From: Henriciella marina | GTDB taxonomy: Bacteria > Pseudomonadota > Alphaproteobacteria > Caulobacterales > Hyphomonadaceae | Length of the DNA: 64,000 nt | Direction of reading: 5' to 3' | Assembly: GCF_027213945.1 (NCBI RefSeq) | Contig: NZ_JAPWGW010000005.1 | Coordinates: 124,001 to 188,000 of the forward strand | Translations under genes and position numbers: made by a program | In this document: positions 30,703-39,817 of the stretch, in pieces | Position numbering within the stretch: position 1 is the stretch's first letter | How the letters are laid out: each line of letters opens with the position of its first letter | Notes under the pieces: generated by a model | Databases searched by the model: none | Seen by the model: only the letters and a program-made list of their open reading frames with translations | Told to the model about the DNA's origin: nothing

Positions 30703-31296
30703 TTGGTTGAAAAAATAGAAGCGTCCTTCGTCGCCCGTCTCGAAGCCCTCATTCCAGAGCTGCGAGCTTTTGCGAGGGGTCTTTGCCGCGACGCTGCGCT
30801 TGCTGATGACCTTGTGCAGGATGCCTGCCTCAAAGCCTGGACATCGCAGGAGATGTTCGACCCGGCACAACCCATGCGCCCCTGGCTCTTCCGCATTCTC
30901 CGCAACGAATTCTACATGCAGAAGCGCCGCTCCTGGCGGTCGGTCAATCTCGAACCGGATGTGATCGCGGCGGCGCTTGTCGCTGAAGCAAACCAGGAAA
31001 CCAGCAAGGACTTTGCCCGCATGGAGCGGTTGATCAGCCAGCTCCCTGATGAACAGCGCGACGCGCTCATCCTCATATTGGCGGCGGGAATGACCTATGA
31101 TGAGGCCGGTGAGGTCTGCGGCTGCTCTGCCGGCACAATTAAGAGCCGCGTCAGCCGGGCGCGCGAAACCGTCAAACGGCGTTTTGTTTCGAGCGAGCGC
31201 TCGACCTACGTGGTCAAGCGTCCGGAAGGGGAGGGGCTTCCTGCCTTACTTCACCGCCTCGATGAACTGGCAGGGCCTGCCCGGCACACGCTTTGA
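30703..31296 (+). CDS. ecfG: EcfG-type general stress sigma factor
   Basis: A sigma-70-family ECF15 (EcfG) protein of about 197 residues. Region 2 is ELRAFARGLCRDAALADDLVQDACLKAWTSQEMFDP...PWLFRILRNEFYMQKRR (about 20-85). Region 4 is LPDEQRDALILILAAGMTYDEAGEVCGCSAGTIKSRVSRARETVKR (about 110-160). The C-terminus is extended by about 30 residues. It directs the alphaproteobacterial general stress response. The start is uncertain: TTG at 30703 has GGAG 8 bases upstream, whereas TTG at 30658 overlaps the nepR stop as TTGA. Its own stop overlaps the first possible start of the phosphopantetheinyl transferase. Confidence 0.88.
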   Translation: MVEKIEASFVARLEALIPELRAFARGLCRDAALADDLVQDACLKAWTSQEMFDPAQPMRPWLFRILRNEFYMQKRRSWRSVNLEPDVIAAALVAEANQETSKDFARMERLISQLPDEQRDALILILAAGMTYDEAGEVCGCSAGTIKSRVSRARETVKRRFVSSERSTYVVKRPEGEGLPALLHRLDELAGPARHTL

Positions 31297-31952
31297 CAGC
31301 GAGAGGCGGCTCTCTGGCTGCCGGCCCGGTCTGGGCAATTTCCGACAGGCGAGGCATCCATCACGGTTTCGAGCCAGCCGACGCGGTAGAGAGAAGCCGT
31401 GCATCGAAACTGAGGCGCAGCGAAGACGCAGCTGACTTCCTGCATGCCAGATGGCTTATGCGTCAGCTAATCCAGCAGCGACGCCCGCAAACCGGGATAC
31501 CTATTCTCCAAAGCTTTGACGATGCCCGCCCGGAAATCGCCGCGGCGCCTGATGTGGCCCTCAGCTGGTCGAAGTCAGGGCCAGTGGCTGCGGCGGCCCT
31601 TTCGGGAGGGGGGATCGTCGGCATCGATATCGAGCGGGCGATTGCACGCGATACGAGCGCTGTCCTCTCAATGACGGCAAGCGCAACAGAGGCAGATGCT
31701 GTCTCGTCGGCGGGTGACGAGACGGCGCAGCTTTTCGCTTTCTATCGCCTCTGGACGGCCAAGGAAGCGGTCCTGAAATGCCGGGGAGAAGGTCTGCGCG
31801 GCGGGGCGAAGAGCGTTGAAATACCGCTGGCATTCATACATGGGCGCGCCGATGAAATCACGATCCATGATCGTGGCGCGTCGCTATCACTTTCCGTCAT
31901 CGACGCTGGTCGCAATGCCGTCTGTACTTTGGCGTTCAGCGCGCAAAAATAG
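31293..31952 (+). CDS. 4'-phosphopantetheinyl transferase (Sfp type)
   Basis: A 219-residue enzyme that transfers phosphopantetheine from CoA to the Ser of acyl carrier proteins. Both family motifs are present: VGIDIE (about 109-114, Mg ligands Asp and Glu) and FYRLWTAKEAVLK (about 150-162). The two ACP domains of the neighbouring Pfa synthase are the obvious substrate, as PfaE is for PUFA synthases elsewhere; this is inferred from proximity. The start is uncertain (TTG at 31293, inside the ecfG stop), which implies translational coupling to the stress sigma factor. Its 3' end overlaps the convergent acyltransferase gene by 17 bases. Confidence 0.85.
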   Translation: MTARGGSLAAGPVWAISDRRGIHHGFEPADAVERSRASKLRRSEDAADFLHARWLMRQLIQQRRPQTGIPILQSFDDARPEIAAAPDVALSWSKSGPVAAAALSGGGIVGIDIERAIARDTSAVLSMTASATEADAVSSAGDETAQLFAFYRLWTAKEAVLKCRGEGLRGGAKSVEIPLAFIHGRADEITIHDRGASLSLSVIDAGRNAVCTLAFSAQK

Positions 31953-32517
31953 ATTTGAACATCCAGCCGGCAAGTGATTTCCCGTTTGTATGGCGCTCAT
32001 CATGCATATCAAAAACCATGAGGGAAACAGTGCCAAAGGGGTGCGCGGCGATGCCTTCCTTGCGGATATCGAACCCCATGGAGCCATAGAATTCTCGCAT
32101 TTGCGCTTCTGCCAGAATAGCGATGTAGCGGTGCCTGTCGCGGGCGACATAGTCGAGGACGGCCCGCATGATTGGGCCGAGTGTTTTCGAACCTCGACGC
32201 TCAGGCGCCGTGACCAGTTTTGACACTACGACACAGCTTTCCCCGTCAGCGAGGACTGATCCGAGATCGAAAACCTGAAATCTTTCTTCGGCTTTGCTCG
32301 CATGGACGGGGATGACCTGTGCGCTGGAGACAAGGTCTGCGCCATCGAACAGGGCGAAGGTTTCGCCGAGTTGGTCAGCATCGTCGCGCAGCAGACGGTT
32401 GTCATGGTCAGCGCCCGGCATGGCGAATTGTTTCTCGGCGCAATAGACGCGGTAGCGCAGATGCTGGACGAGTGGCAGCGTTGCGTCGGTGACTGGGATG
32501 ATCTCGAAATTATCCAT
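31936..32517 (-). CDS. FeeM/GNAT-like N-acyltransferase
   Basis: A 193-residue GNAT-fold protein. HLRYRVYCAEKQF near the N-terminus, VVVSKLVTAPERRGSKTLGPIM (acyl-donor binding) and the AQMREFYGSMGFDIRKEG segment resemble N-acyl amino acid synthase (FeeM)/autoinducer-synthase-like acyltransferases, which take acyl groups from acyl-ACP. The ATG at 32517 is chosen because AGGAG lies 9 bases upstream; an ATG at 32526 sits on the Shine-Dalgarno. It overlaps the 3' end of the large synthase gene by 8 bases, so it is translationally coupled to it. A role in releasing or capping the synthase product is inferred, not shown. Confidence 0.72.
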   Translation of the reverse strand: MDNFEIIPVTDATLPLVQHLRYRVYCAEKQFAMPGADHDNRLLRDDADQLGETFALFDGADLVSSAQVIPVHASKAEERFQVFDLGSVLADGESCVVVSKLVTAPERRGSKTLGPIMRAVLDYVARDRHRYIAILAEAQMREFYGSMGFDIRKEGIAAHPFGTVSLMVFDMHDERHTNGKSLAGWMFKSIFAR

Positions 32518-35500
32518 GGGGATCATCTCCTACAGACCAGGCGCGTGCGGTCTTGTCGAAGCTTAGATCGTAACGGCTGCGGGTATTCGGGCCGATGACA
32601 AATGGCGGATCGAGCGTCAGCTTCTGGGGATGAACCTGCCATTTGCGGGCGAAGAATTCCTTCACCGCAACGCCCTTGATGAGATCTGCGCCAGTCAAGC
32701 CTTCAAGACCCCAGGCGGCGGCAACCGTACCGGGGAGCCAGTCGCAGGCCATGACAGCTGCGGGTGAAACAAGCGATCTTCCGCTTTGCTCCCAGCTTAG
32801 TGGGGCAACCACTTCATCGCTCCTGCCAGTCAGAAAAGCTTTTCGTGCCAGAGGGTTAAGCGCGCCGAGTTTGCCTTTGGGATAGGCTTTCTCAACCAGA
32901 TCGAGCCGGGCCCAGAGGCTTCCATCTTCGAGATAGGCTTCGATGAGGACAGGCAGGTCTTCTGAGCCTTCAAGGCGGGTTTGGGGCCTGCCTCTCACGG
33001 TGAGTTTTCCGCTTTCGGGGAGGTCGTGCAGAACGGTCAGGCGCTCTAAGCGGACGGGGTAGATGGCGGTGTTTTCCGCGCCTTTGAACCACTCTTCAGG
33101 CGTTTCATGCGGCGGACCATGCACCAGCCCGTCCAGTATGACGGGGTCGAACGGGTCCCCCGGATTTGTTGCAGCGGCGAGGTTCAGAACCGCTTCGAAC
33201 CCCGTTTTGTCGCGGCGGATCGAGATGATGGATTGCATGGCCGGGCCGTGGAAAAGGTCGCCGGACGCATAAGGATCGCCGCGCTTCTTTCCATGCTTTC
33301 TCGGGACTAGTTTCGGTTTCGGTCCGCGCACGGGCTGGCTGATCTTTCCGGCGGAAATTTCATACCAGGTTGCGTCGTCGGACAGGGCATCACGGCCGCG
33401 CAGTTTTGTCTCCCCGTCCGGCGTGACCCTGGTCTCAACGCTGAGGCCATCACCGCTAAGGCTGCCCCAGCGCCTTGGTGAAAACGTTTTCAGTTCAATC
33501 GGGTAGCCTTCGAAGCCTGCGGCACGGGCCTGGCGTAAGGCCATTCCAGCCTGTGCCAGGAGGGGAAGTGAGGGGAGAGTATGGGTTGGACGATGCGACT
33601 GGAGCCAGCCGTCATTTCCCGCAGAAAACATGGTGCAGTGACGGTGCAGTGACGGTGCATGGGCGGTGCATATCCGGACACTCAGTTCGCGCATCTCATA
33701 AATTTTGAGCCCATCGACCCAGAGAACGCCGCGACCCTTCACGATGGTCGCATCGTCTTCCTCTTCAACCGAAAGAACCTCCACCATCGGAGTCGCCTGT
33801 TTCGCGGTCGGCATGACCTGTCCGCGATAGGTCCAGTTGACCTCATGGGTCTCGGCAATCGGCTCCCAGACCGGATGATCGAACCGGTCGGCGTGGCCGT
33901 TGAGATCTGCGGCCCGGGCAAGAAGCTGGACCAGCATATCGAGACCGAGGGAGCCCGGCTGTACCGGGTCGGAGAAGAAGTGCGCCTTGAAATACCAGGC
34001 ATAAGGGTCGACGGCTTGCCTCGCACGGATACGGCCAAGAGCTGCCTCGCCGCTTGTCGGCTCGAACCGGTCGATGACATCAAAGAGGGCGAGACGGTTC
34101 TGAGAAGGCTTGAGACGCGTATCTGCTTCGCTCGGCGGGTCTGCTGGCGCGTTCACAAAATCGCGGTCGGCATCGGTTGGTTTGAGGCCGGCCTGCGCCG
34201 CGAGCGAGGCATTGGTAAAGAAGCCGAAGCTCGTCTCCAGCGAGATGATGGGCGTGCCATCGGCAAGAGTGGCTTCGAGCGCGAAGAAGACGATGGTCAT
34301 CGGACCGACGCGCGAACAGCGGGTGAGCGTGGTGGTGGTGCGGACCATGCCGTCTTCGGGTCTCACCTGTCGATGGAGCGTGCCTTTGCCATCGAGGTTA
34401 CGGAAGCGGGTCTCACCGGACAGCGCAAAACCGGAATAGGAGGCCAGCCATCCGCAAGGCTGAAGGATGACTTCGGTCAGAACCGAGAAGGGCATCGTAC
34501 CCGTGCCGCCATCCTCGAAATACCAGGCGTCTTCTGGAATATCGTATTCGGCGACCGCTTCGAGACCTGCGCCCTGCTGGCCCGCTGGTTCAGAGACGGA
34601 AATCACGCGGCTGACCATGTGATAGGGCGGTTGCGGCAGGCGGGGGACAGCGCCCTTTGTATCGAAGGGCGCGTACATGCTGCCAAATGCATTGCTCGGC
34701 GCGCCGGACCCGCATTCGATCAGCGCGGCCTCATCGCCGCGCACATCGCAGCCTGTATTCACATAATGCGGGGTGGCCCCGAGCTTGTCTGGTTTCGGCC
34801 ACTGGCGGCGGAGGCGCACGCCAAAGCGCGGACAGTAGAAAACTTTGCGGCCATCGGAGCGGGCCAAGAGGCTGGCGAAGACCATCGGTTCTTCACCGTC
34901 GATTATTTCGTCGACAAAGACTTCATAGGTAACCTCATGGTCGGTGTCCGGGGTGACCTGACCCCGGCAATAGAAGGTTGCTGGCGCGCCCGGTGCCGGT
35001 TCGAAGACATGGCTATCGCGCTCAATCGTCAGGCCTAGCCCGGCGGCGGTGAACTCCAGCGCCTGGACCGCGGCTTCAGCCATGAGGGTGCCCGGCATGC
35101 AGGGGTCTTCATGGAAGTGGCCGTCATAGAACCAGGCGTCTTTCGAGACGTGGTGGCGTGCCTTCAGATAGCCGCGTCCCCATGGCCCGCCTTCAGGGTC
35201 AAACTGCAGGACCTCATCAAAGAGGGCGAGTTTCCCGTCTGGTATGCGGGCGGGGCGGGTATGAGGCGCGGCGCGCTCAAACCCTTCGCCGAAACAGCGA
35301 TAAGTATCGCCCGCGCGGAAGGCGGCGACTTCGGCGGCGGTGAAGCTTCGTTTGGTTGATGAAGACGTCTTGTCGAGGCGCGGCTCTGCTGTCGGCGCGC
35401 CTTCAGCCGCGTCCCAAAGCACGCCCTTGGAATTGGCAAGCTCTTCATCGGTGAAGAAGCCCGCCTGGCCGTTGCGAACCGAGAGCAGCAGGCGGTCATC

Positions 35501-38500
35501 GGCGTAGCAGTCATATTCAAAGAAGAACATGCGCACGCCAGAGAGCTCTGCGTGGCCCTTGATGGAAATCTGGAAGCGGAGGGTTTCGCCCACACGCGGC
35601 AATCCGCCTTCATGAAAGGTGAGCTCACAGCCGAGCAGGCGATAAACGCGATCCGAACAATTCAGCATGTCCGCGCCCATCCATGAGATGAGTGCGAGAT
35701 CGGCTTGCCCCGCTTCGATCAGTGGACCCGGGCGTAGCATCCCGTCGCTGACTGCCCAGAGGTCCGCCGTCACATCTGTTTCTGTCCAGATGGTGCCCTT
35801 GCCGTGAACGAGGGCTTCGGCATCGATACCGGTTATCCGGTCACAGAGCAGCATGGGTGCGCGCGGCATGCGCACCTGCCGGCGGTATTTGTCCTGTGCG
35901 GCGAAGGCCTTGCCGAAAATGTCCGAGATATTGCCGACGGCGGCTTGCTCGATTTGTGCACGCGTAAAGGACGGGCCTGTGGGCGCTTTCCGTTCCAGCG
36001 GCGAGATGGATTTATGGGCTTGGGCAGGCGCAGGTGACATACGTCTGGCCGGAGCGACATTTGGCGCTGGCGAGGGAGCCTGGCCTGCCGCGGTTCGCTT
36101 CCGCTCCAGCACAGCTGTCCCGACAGTTTTCACCACGGGCGGCACCCAGCTTGCGCCAGGTGGCAGGGGAAGCGTGCGCGCGAGAGCAGGTTTTGCAGAG
36201 GGAAGCGGGCCAGGATTGAAGGATGGCCGCTTCGGTGGGGTGAGGCGGCGACGCGCCGTCTGCCTTGATTGCGATGGAAGCTGAGGCGTGCGCGGTGGCG
36301 CGGCATGGGCGTCGAAGGTGACGGCGCTCTTGTCCTTGATGCGGAGAGGCAGGGTGTTCGCGCTGGCCTCGTCCAGCTGTGACTTCAGCCAGTCTATGTT
36401 CAGTGCGTGACCGCCAGCAAAAAGCCGCGCCGCCAGCATCGCGATGCTGTCGAGGGCGGGCTTGCCGAAACGGTCTGTTGACAGCGCCGTGACCGACGGC
36501 CCAAGCGTTTCTTCGATTGCGCCGGTGAGTGTGTCGCGCGGGCCGATCTCGATGAAGGTTCGCACCCCGTCGGCATGCGCTGCGTGGAGTGTCGCTGGGA
36601 AGTCGATTGGCGCGATCGCCTGTCCGGTGAGCATGTTGGCGGCGCTGTCGGCGGAGACCTCATAAGCGCCGTTGATGGCGTTGGCGTAAAAGCGCACGGC
36701 CTTGGGCGCCTTCGTCTTGCGAAAGTGGAGCTGATGCCAGGTCTTCTCATAAGGCAGCATGGCTGGGGTGTGGACGGTTAGGTCGTGCGGGACGCGGATG
36801 GCCGCTGCGCCAAGCCGCTTGATGACGCGCTGGCAGGCGGACGCCTCACCGGAGATCACGACATCGCTGGCGCTATAGATGATGGTGATGTCGCATCGCG
36901 GTTCGGGCTTGATGGCATCGCGGACGGCGGCCTCGCTGGTGCGCAGGCGCCATGTCGCCCATTCGATCGGTGCCTTCTCACCCCAGGCCTTGCGGGCGGT
37001 TTCAAACGCGCCCGCCAGATAGCGGTCATACATGCCGCTTTCGCCAATCGTGCCCATCAGGCCGTCAGCGTCCACCCATGCGCCGAAGGCGATCAGTGAA
37101 TTGGTTTCGCCGGATGAAAGCCCCACGGCGACGGTTGGTTTGAGGCCAAGCATCTGCGTCAGGAGGAGGTGCTGGGCCTGCGACACAAGCGTTGTCGCGC
37201 GAAGCTGGCTGAAGGCGCTTTCGAGGCCCGTGGCGAGCGTATCGGCGACCGACTGAGCGGTCGGGAAACGCTGGGTAACGAGCTTGCCGAGAGACGGGAA
37301 GGCCGAAAAGAGATCGCGGCCCATGCCGGGATAGGCGGCGGCCGCGCCGGTAAAGACGAAGGCGAGGTCGCCTTCCGGCGCCCCCTCGCCAAAAATGATG
37401 CCGTCGCTACTCTCAAGCGACCCCGCGCGAAGGCGAGAGGCTGCTTCAAGGCGGAGCGCCGTCATCTTTTCAGGTCGTGTGCCAAGCAAGGCGATGCGTA
37501 GATTGCCGTCGCTCGACTGGCGCTGCGCCTCGAGGGAGGCGATGAGCGCGTCCCGGCTTTCGGCGCCATAGGTCTCCAGGCGCGGCGGCGGACGCAGCAG
37601 GTCGGGTGTTGGCTGAGGCCGCGTCTTCAGTTTGACCGCGGCACCTGCCACCGCCGGCCGGGGGGATGTACTACCCAGACGTGGCACGAGACCCGTTTCG
37701 CCAAGCTCCAGCCCGCGGACGGCAGCTTCTGCCTGCAGGCCAAGTTCGACGAGGCCGCCTGCGGCATGGGCATGGCCATAGATACGGGAAATCATGGCGT
37801 TGGGGCGCGTACCTTCCTCTATGCGGAGCGCGCGGATTTCGGTCGTAGACGGCGCGTCAGCGCTGCGCTGGAGGATGAGCGCGGCGGCGGCGTCACCCGT
37901 ATGTTCGCTGCCGGTGGCGGCGTGAACGATATCGGCGGAGAGATCAGCGGCGGCGACGATGGCGGCGTCAATTTCGCCAGCCTGGAGCGCGCGGATGGCA
38001 AGCTCTGCGGCGCGCAGGCCGGATGCTTCCTCTTCCATCACCGCAAAGCCAAGCGCGCGCCAGTCGCCGCGCACATTCAACCGGTTTGCAGAGACGTTCG
38101 GCATGGCCCCGAGCACGTCACCTGCCTTTAGCGGGGCGGCGATGGCGTTGCGGGCTTCGTCCGCCTCCGGTGAGGTTGGCACTAGGTCGAGGCGCTGTGC
38201 AATCCGTGCACGGAGCATCCAGCGGGTCGCTTCGGGCGAGCAGGAAAAGCCTGTGTAGACGCCGACCCGCGCACCGTCGGCAAGCGAGGTGCGGGCGAGC
38301 GCCCCATCGACCGCGTCCCAGAGCGCCACCTGCTGGCCTTGCGCGGACGAAAGATCAGATGGTGGCGCGCGTAGCGCTTTCGGGTCGGCATGGGTCTCGA
38401 GCATGGGGCCGCGCGCATCCATGGGCGGGCGCATCAGGCGCTGGAGCACGCGGGCGACACCGCGGTCTGGTCCAAGCGAAAGTCCAGTTGCAGTGATGGC

Positions 38501-39817
38501 GATGTGCGGCGGCTTGCGAACTGGCGTGGCGGTTTTGCGGCGGGCACGCTGGCCGTCATCGGCAGCGAGGATGAGGTGCGCATTATTGCCGCCAAATCCG
38601 AAGTTCGAGAGGGCGGCGACGCGGGGACGGTCGTCCGGCCACTTGCCCTGCCGGGCCGGTGTCAGACCGCTGCCTTCGAAGCCGGAAATGGCCGCGCCTT
38701 CAAGCCGGGTCGGCGGGATGGTGCCTTCATTGACGGCATAGGTGAGCTTGATGAGGCTCGCCATACCAGCCGCGGTAATGAGATGGCCGAGATTGCCTTT
38801 GAGCGAGCCGATGGGGAGCTGATCTGTTCCAGCAAAATGCGCGGCGGTGGCGGCAAGCTCGACAGCGTCGCCGGTGCGGGTGCCGGTGGCATGGGCTTCG
38901 AGGAGCCCGATATCGCGGGCAGGATCGAGGCCGGACCCGGTCCAGGCCGCAGCCATGGCTTCGCGCTGGCCGTCGCCGTCAGGCGCGAGCAGCGATTTAC
39001 GGCGCCCATCATTGGAAAGGCCGATGCCGCGAATGACGCCGAAGACGCGGTCGGCAAGATCGCAGTCGCTGAGGCGTTTCAGGACAATGGCGGCGGCGCC
39101 TTCAGCCGGGACGAGTCCATCTGCGCCATCCACGAAGGGGCGAGAGCGGCCGGTTGGCGAGAGCGCGTTGAGGGCTGAAAACCCCTGATGCAGGATGAGA
39201 TTATCAGCGCCGTTGACGGCTGCTGCAATGACGACATCGAGGCTGTGATCCTGCAGGCGGTCGCAGGCCAGCTTGATTGCATAGAGCGAGGAGGCGCAGG
39301 CGGCATCGACGGCGAAGGCAGGACCGGCGGCGCCGAGGGCGCGGGCCAGAAGCTGCGCCGGGCCGCCCGTATTGAAGCGGTTCTGCGAGTGGATGCCCGA
39401 GGTGCCGTCCAGCCAGATGTCGGCGGCAAAATCAGAGAGAGCGCGGCTCGGATAGCCGAGATTGCCAGCAATGACGCCGATACGGGATTTGCGGGCCTTG
39501 GGCTGTCCGGCTTCACGCCAGGCCTCGCGGCCCGCATGCAGCAGCCACTGGAAGACCGGGTCGAGGTCGCTTGCGTCGGTGTCGCCGAGATCATGGGCGG
39601 CGGGGTCGAAGACCTTGTCGAAGCCGGTGACGAAAGCGCCCTTGTAGCCGATGGCCTGTTGCTCGGCTTCGGTGACGCCCCATTTGCCGGGCGGGGCGTC
39701 GGTGATGAGGGTCTTTTCCTCGAGCACAGCCTGCCAGAGTTCAGCCGGGGTGAGCGCGCCCGGCAGGACGCAGCCGCGGCCGATGATGGCGATAGGTTCA
39801 AACGTCGGCTTAGCCAT
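32510..39817 (-). CDS. pfaC: PfaC-like multidomain synthase: KS-CLF-AT-DH-DH-(PKS-type DH)
   Basis: A 2435-residue protein. In order: an active ketosynthase (about 1-425; Cys in DAACASS near 174, plus EAHATGT and GNLGH His); a chain-length-factor-like KS that lacks the Cys (GFAVMEEEASG near 598); an acyltransferase (about 800-1150; GLSSGE near 900); a Pro-rich linker (about 1190-1290); two FabA-like double-hotdog dehydratases with His motifs GHFHEDPCMPG (near 1569) and HFFSDPVQPG (near 1950); and a C-terminal region resembling a PKS dehydratase (LFHGPAM near 2191, LDGLVHG). KS-CLF-AT-DH-DH recalls myxobacterial Pfa3. Start 39817 (MAKPTFEPIAIIG) overlaps the KR stop by 8 bases; the longer 40006 frame is rejected. 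Confidence 0.88.
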   Translation of the reverse strand: MAKPTFEPIAIIGRGCVLPGALTPAELWQAVLEEKTLITDAPPGKWGVTEAEQQAIGYKGAFVTGFDKVFDPAAHDLGDTDASDLDPVFQWLLHAGREAWREAGQPKARKSRIGVIAGNLGYPSRALSDFAADIWLDGTSGIHSQNRFNTGGPAQLLARALGAAGPAFAVDAACASSLYAIKLACDRLQDHSLDVVIAAAVNGADNLILHQGFSALNALSPTGRSRPFVDGADGLVPAEGAAAIVLKRLSDCDLADRVFGVIRGIGLSNDGRRKSLLAPDGDGQREAMAAAWTGSGLDPARDIGLLEAHATGTRTGDAVELAATAAHFAGTDQLPIGSLKGNLGHLITAAGMASLIKLTYAVNEGTIPPTRLEGAAISGFEGSGLTPARQGKWPDDRPRVAALSNFGFGGNNAHLILAADDGQRARRKTATPVRKPPHIAITATGLSLGPDRGVARVLQRLMRPPMDARGPMLETHADPKALRAPPSDLSSAQGQQVALWDAVDGALARTSLADGARVGVYTGFSCSPEATRWMLRARIAQRLDLVPTSPEADEARNAIAAPLKAGDVLGAMPNVSANRLNVRGDWRALGFAVMEEEASGLRAAELAIRALQAGEIDAAIVAAADLSADIVHAATGSEHTGDAAAALILQRSADAPSTTEIRALRIEEGTRPNAMISRIYGHAHAAGGLVELGLQAEAAVRGLELGETGLVPRLGSTSPRPAVAGAAVKLKTRPQPTPDLLRPPPRLETYGAESRDALIASLEAQRQSSDGNLRIALLGTRPEKMTALRLEAASRLRAGSLESSDGIIFGEGAPEGDLAFVFTGAAAAYPGMGRDLFSAFPSLGKLVTQRFPTAQSVADTLATGLESAFSQLRATTLVSQAQHLLLTQMLGLKPTVAVGLSSGETNSLIAFGAWVDADGLMGTIGESGMYDRYLAGAFETARKAWGEKAPIEWATWRLRTSEAAVRDAIKPEPRCDITIIYSASDVVISGEASACQRVIKRLGAAAIRVPHDLTVHTPAMLPYEKTWHQLHFRKTKAPKAVRFYANAINGAYEVSADSAANMLTGQAIAPIDFPATLHAAHADGVRTFIEIGPRDTLTGAIEETLGPSVTALSTDRFGKPALDSIAMLAARLFAGGHALNIDWLKSQLDEASANTLPLRIKDKSAVTFDAHAAPPRTPQLPSQSRQTARRRLTPPKRPSFNPGPLPSAKPALARTLPLPPGASWVPPVVKTVGTAVLERKRTAAGQAPSPAPNVAPARRMSPAPAQAHKSISPLERKAPTGPSFTRAQIEQAAVGNISDIFGKAFAAQDKYRRQVRMPRAPMLLCDRITGIDAEALVHGKGTIWTETDVTADLWAVSDGMLRPGPLIEAGQADLALISWMGADMLNCSDRVYRLLGCELTFHEGGLPRVGETLRFQISIKGHAELSGVRMFFFEYDCYADDRLLLSVRNGQAGFFTDEELANSKGVLWDAAEGAPTAEPRLDKTSSSTKRSFTAAEVAAFRAGDTYRCFGEGFERAAPHTRPARIPDGKLALFDEVLQFDPEGGPWGRGYLKARHHVSKDAWFYDGHFHEDPCMPGTLMAEAAVQALEFTAAGLGLTIERDSHVFEPAPGAPATFYCRGQVTPDTDHEVTYEVFVDEIIDGEEPMVFASLLARSDGRKVFYCPRFGVRLRRQWPKPDKLGATPHYVNTGCDVRGDEAALIECGSGAPSNAFGSMYAPFDTKGAVPRLPQPPYHMVSRVISVSEPAGQQGAGLEAVAEYDIPEDAWYFEDGGTGTMPFSVLTEVILQPCGWLASYSGFALSGETRFRNLDGKGTLHRQVRPEDGMVRTTTTLTRCSRVGPMTIVFFALEATLADGTPIISLETSFGFFTNASLAAQAGLKPTDADRDFVNAPADPPSEADTRLKPSQNRLALFDVIDRFEPTSGEAALGRIRARQAVDPYAWYFKAHFFSDPVQPGSLGLDMLVQLLARAADLNGHADRFDHPVWEPIAETHEVNWTYRGQVMPTAKQATPMVEVLSVEEEDDATIVKGRGVLWVDGLKIYEMRELSVRICTAHAPSLHRHCTMFSAGNDGWLQSHRPTHTLPSLPLLAQAGMALRQARAAGFEGYPIELKTFSPRRWGSLSGDGLSVETRVTPDGETKLRGRDALSDDATWYEISAGKISQPVRGPKPKLVPRKHGKKRGDPYASGDLFHGPAMQSIISIRRDKTGFEAVLNLAAATNPGDPFDPVILDGLVHGPPHETPEEWFKGAENTAIYPVRLERLTVLHDLPESGKLTVRGRPQTRLEGSEDLPVLIEAYLEDGSLWARLDLVEKAYPKGKLGALNPLARKAFLTGRSDEVVAPLSWEQSGRSLVSPAAVMACDWLPGTVAAAWGLEGLTGADLIKGVAVKEFFARKWQVHPQKLTLDPPFVIGPNTRSRYDLSFDKTARAWSVGDDPHG
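33632..33675. repeat. four 11-bp tandem repeats inside the large synthase gene
   Basis: GGTGCAGTGAC occurs twice exactly (33632-33642, 33643-33653), followed by two degenerate copies GGTGCATGGGC and GGTGCATATCC. The unit is not a multiple of three and lies in the linker between the second FabA-like dehydratase and the PKS-type dehydratase, encoding a His/Cys-rich stretch unlike the surroundings. An in-frame ATG follows directly. Confidence 0.75.

Noticed and set aside
33659-35038. 459-codon plus-strand frame antisense to the synthase
   Set aside because: The minus strand here encodes clear dehydratase domains; the plus-strand translation has no recognisable domain and begins inside the 11-bp repeats.
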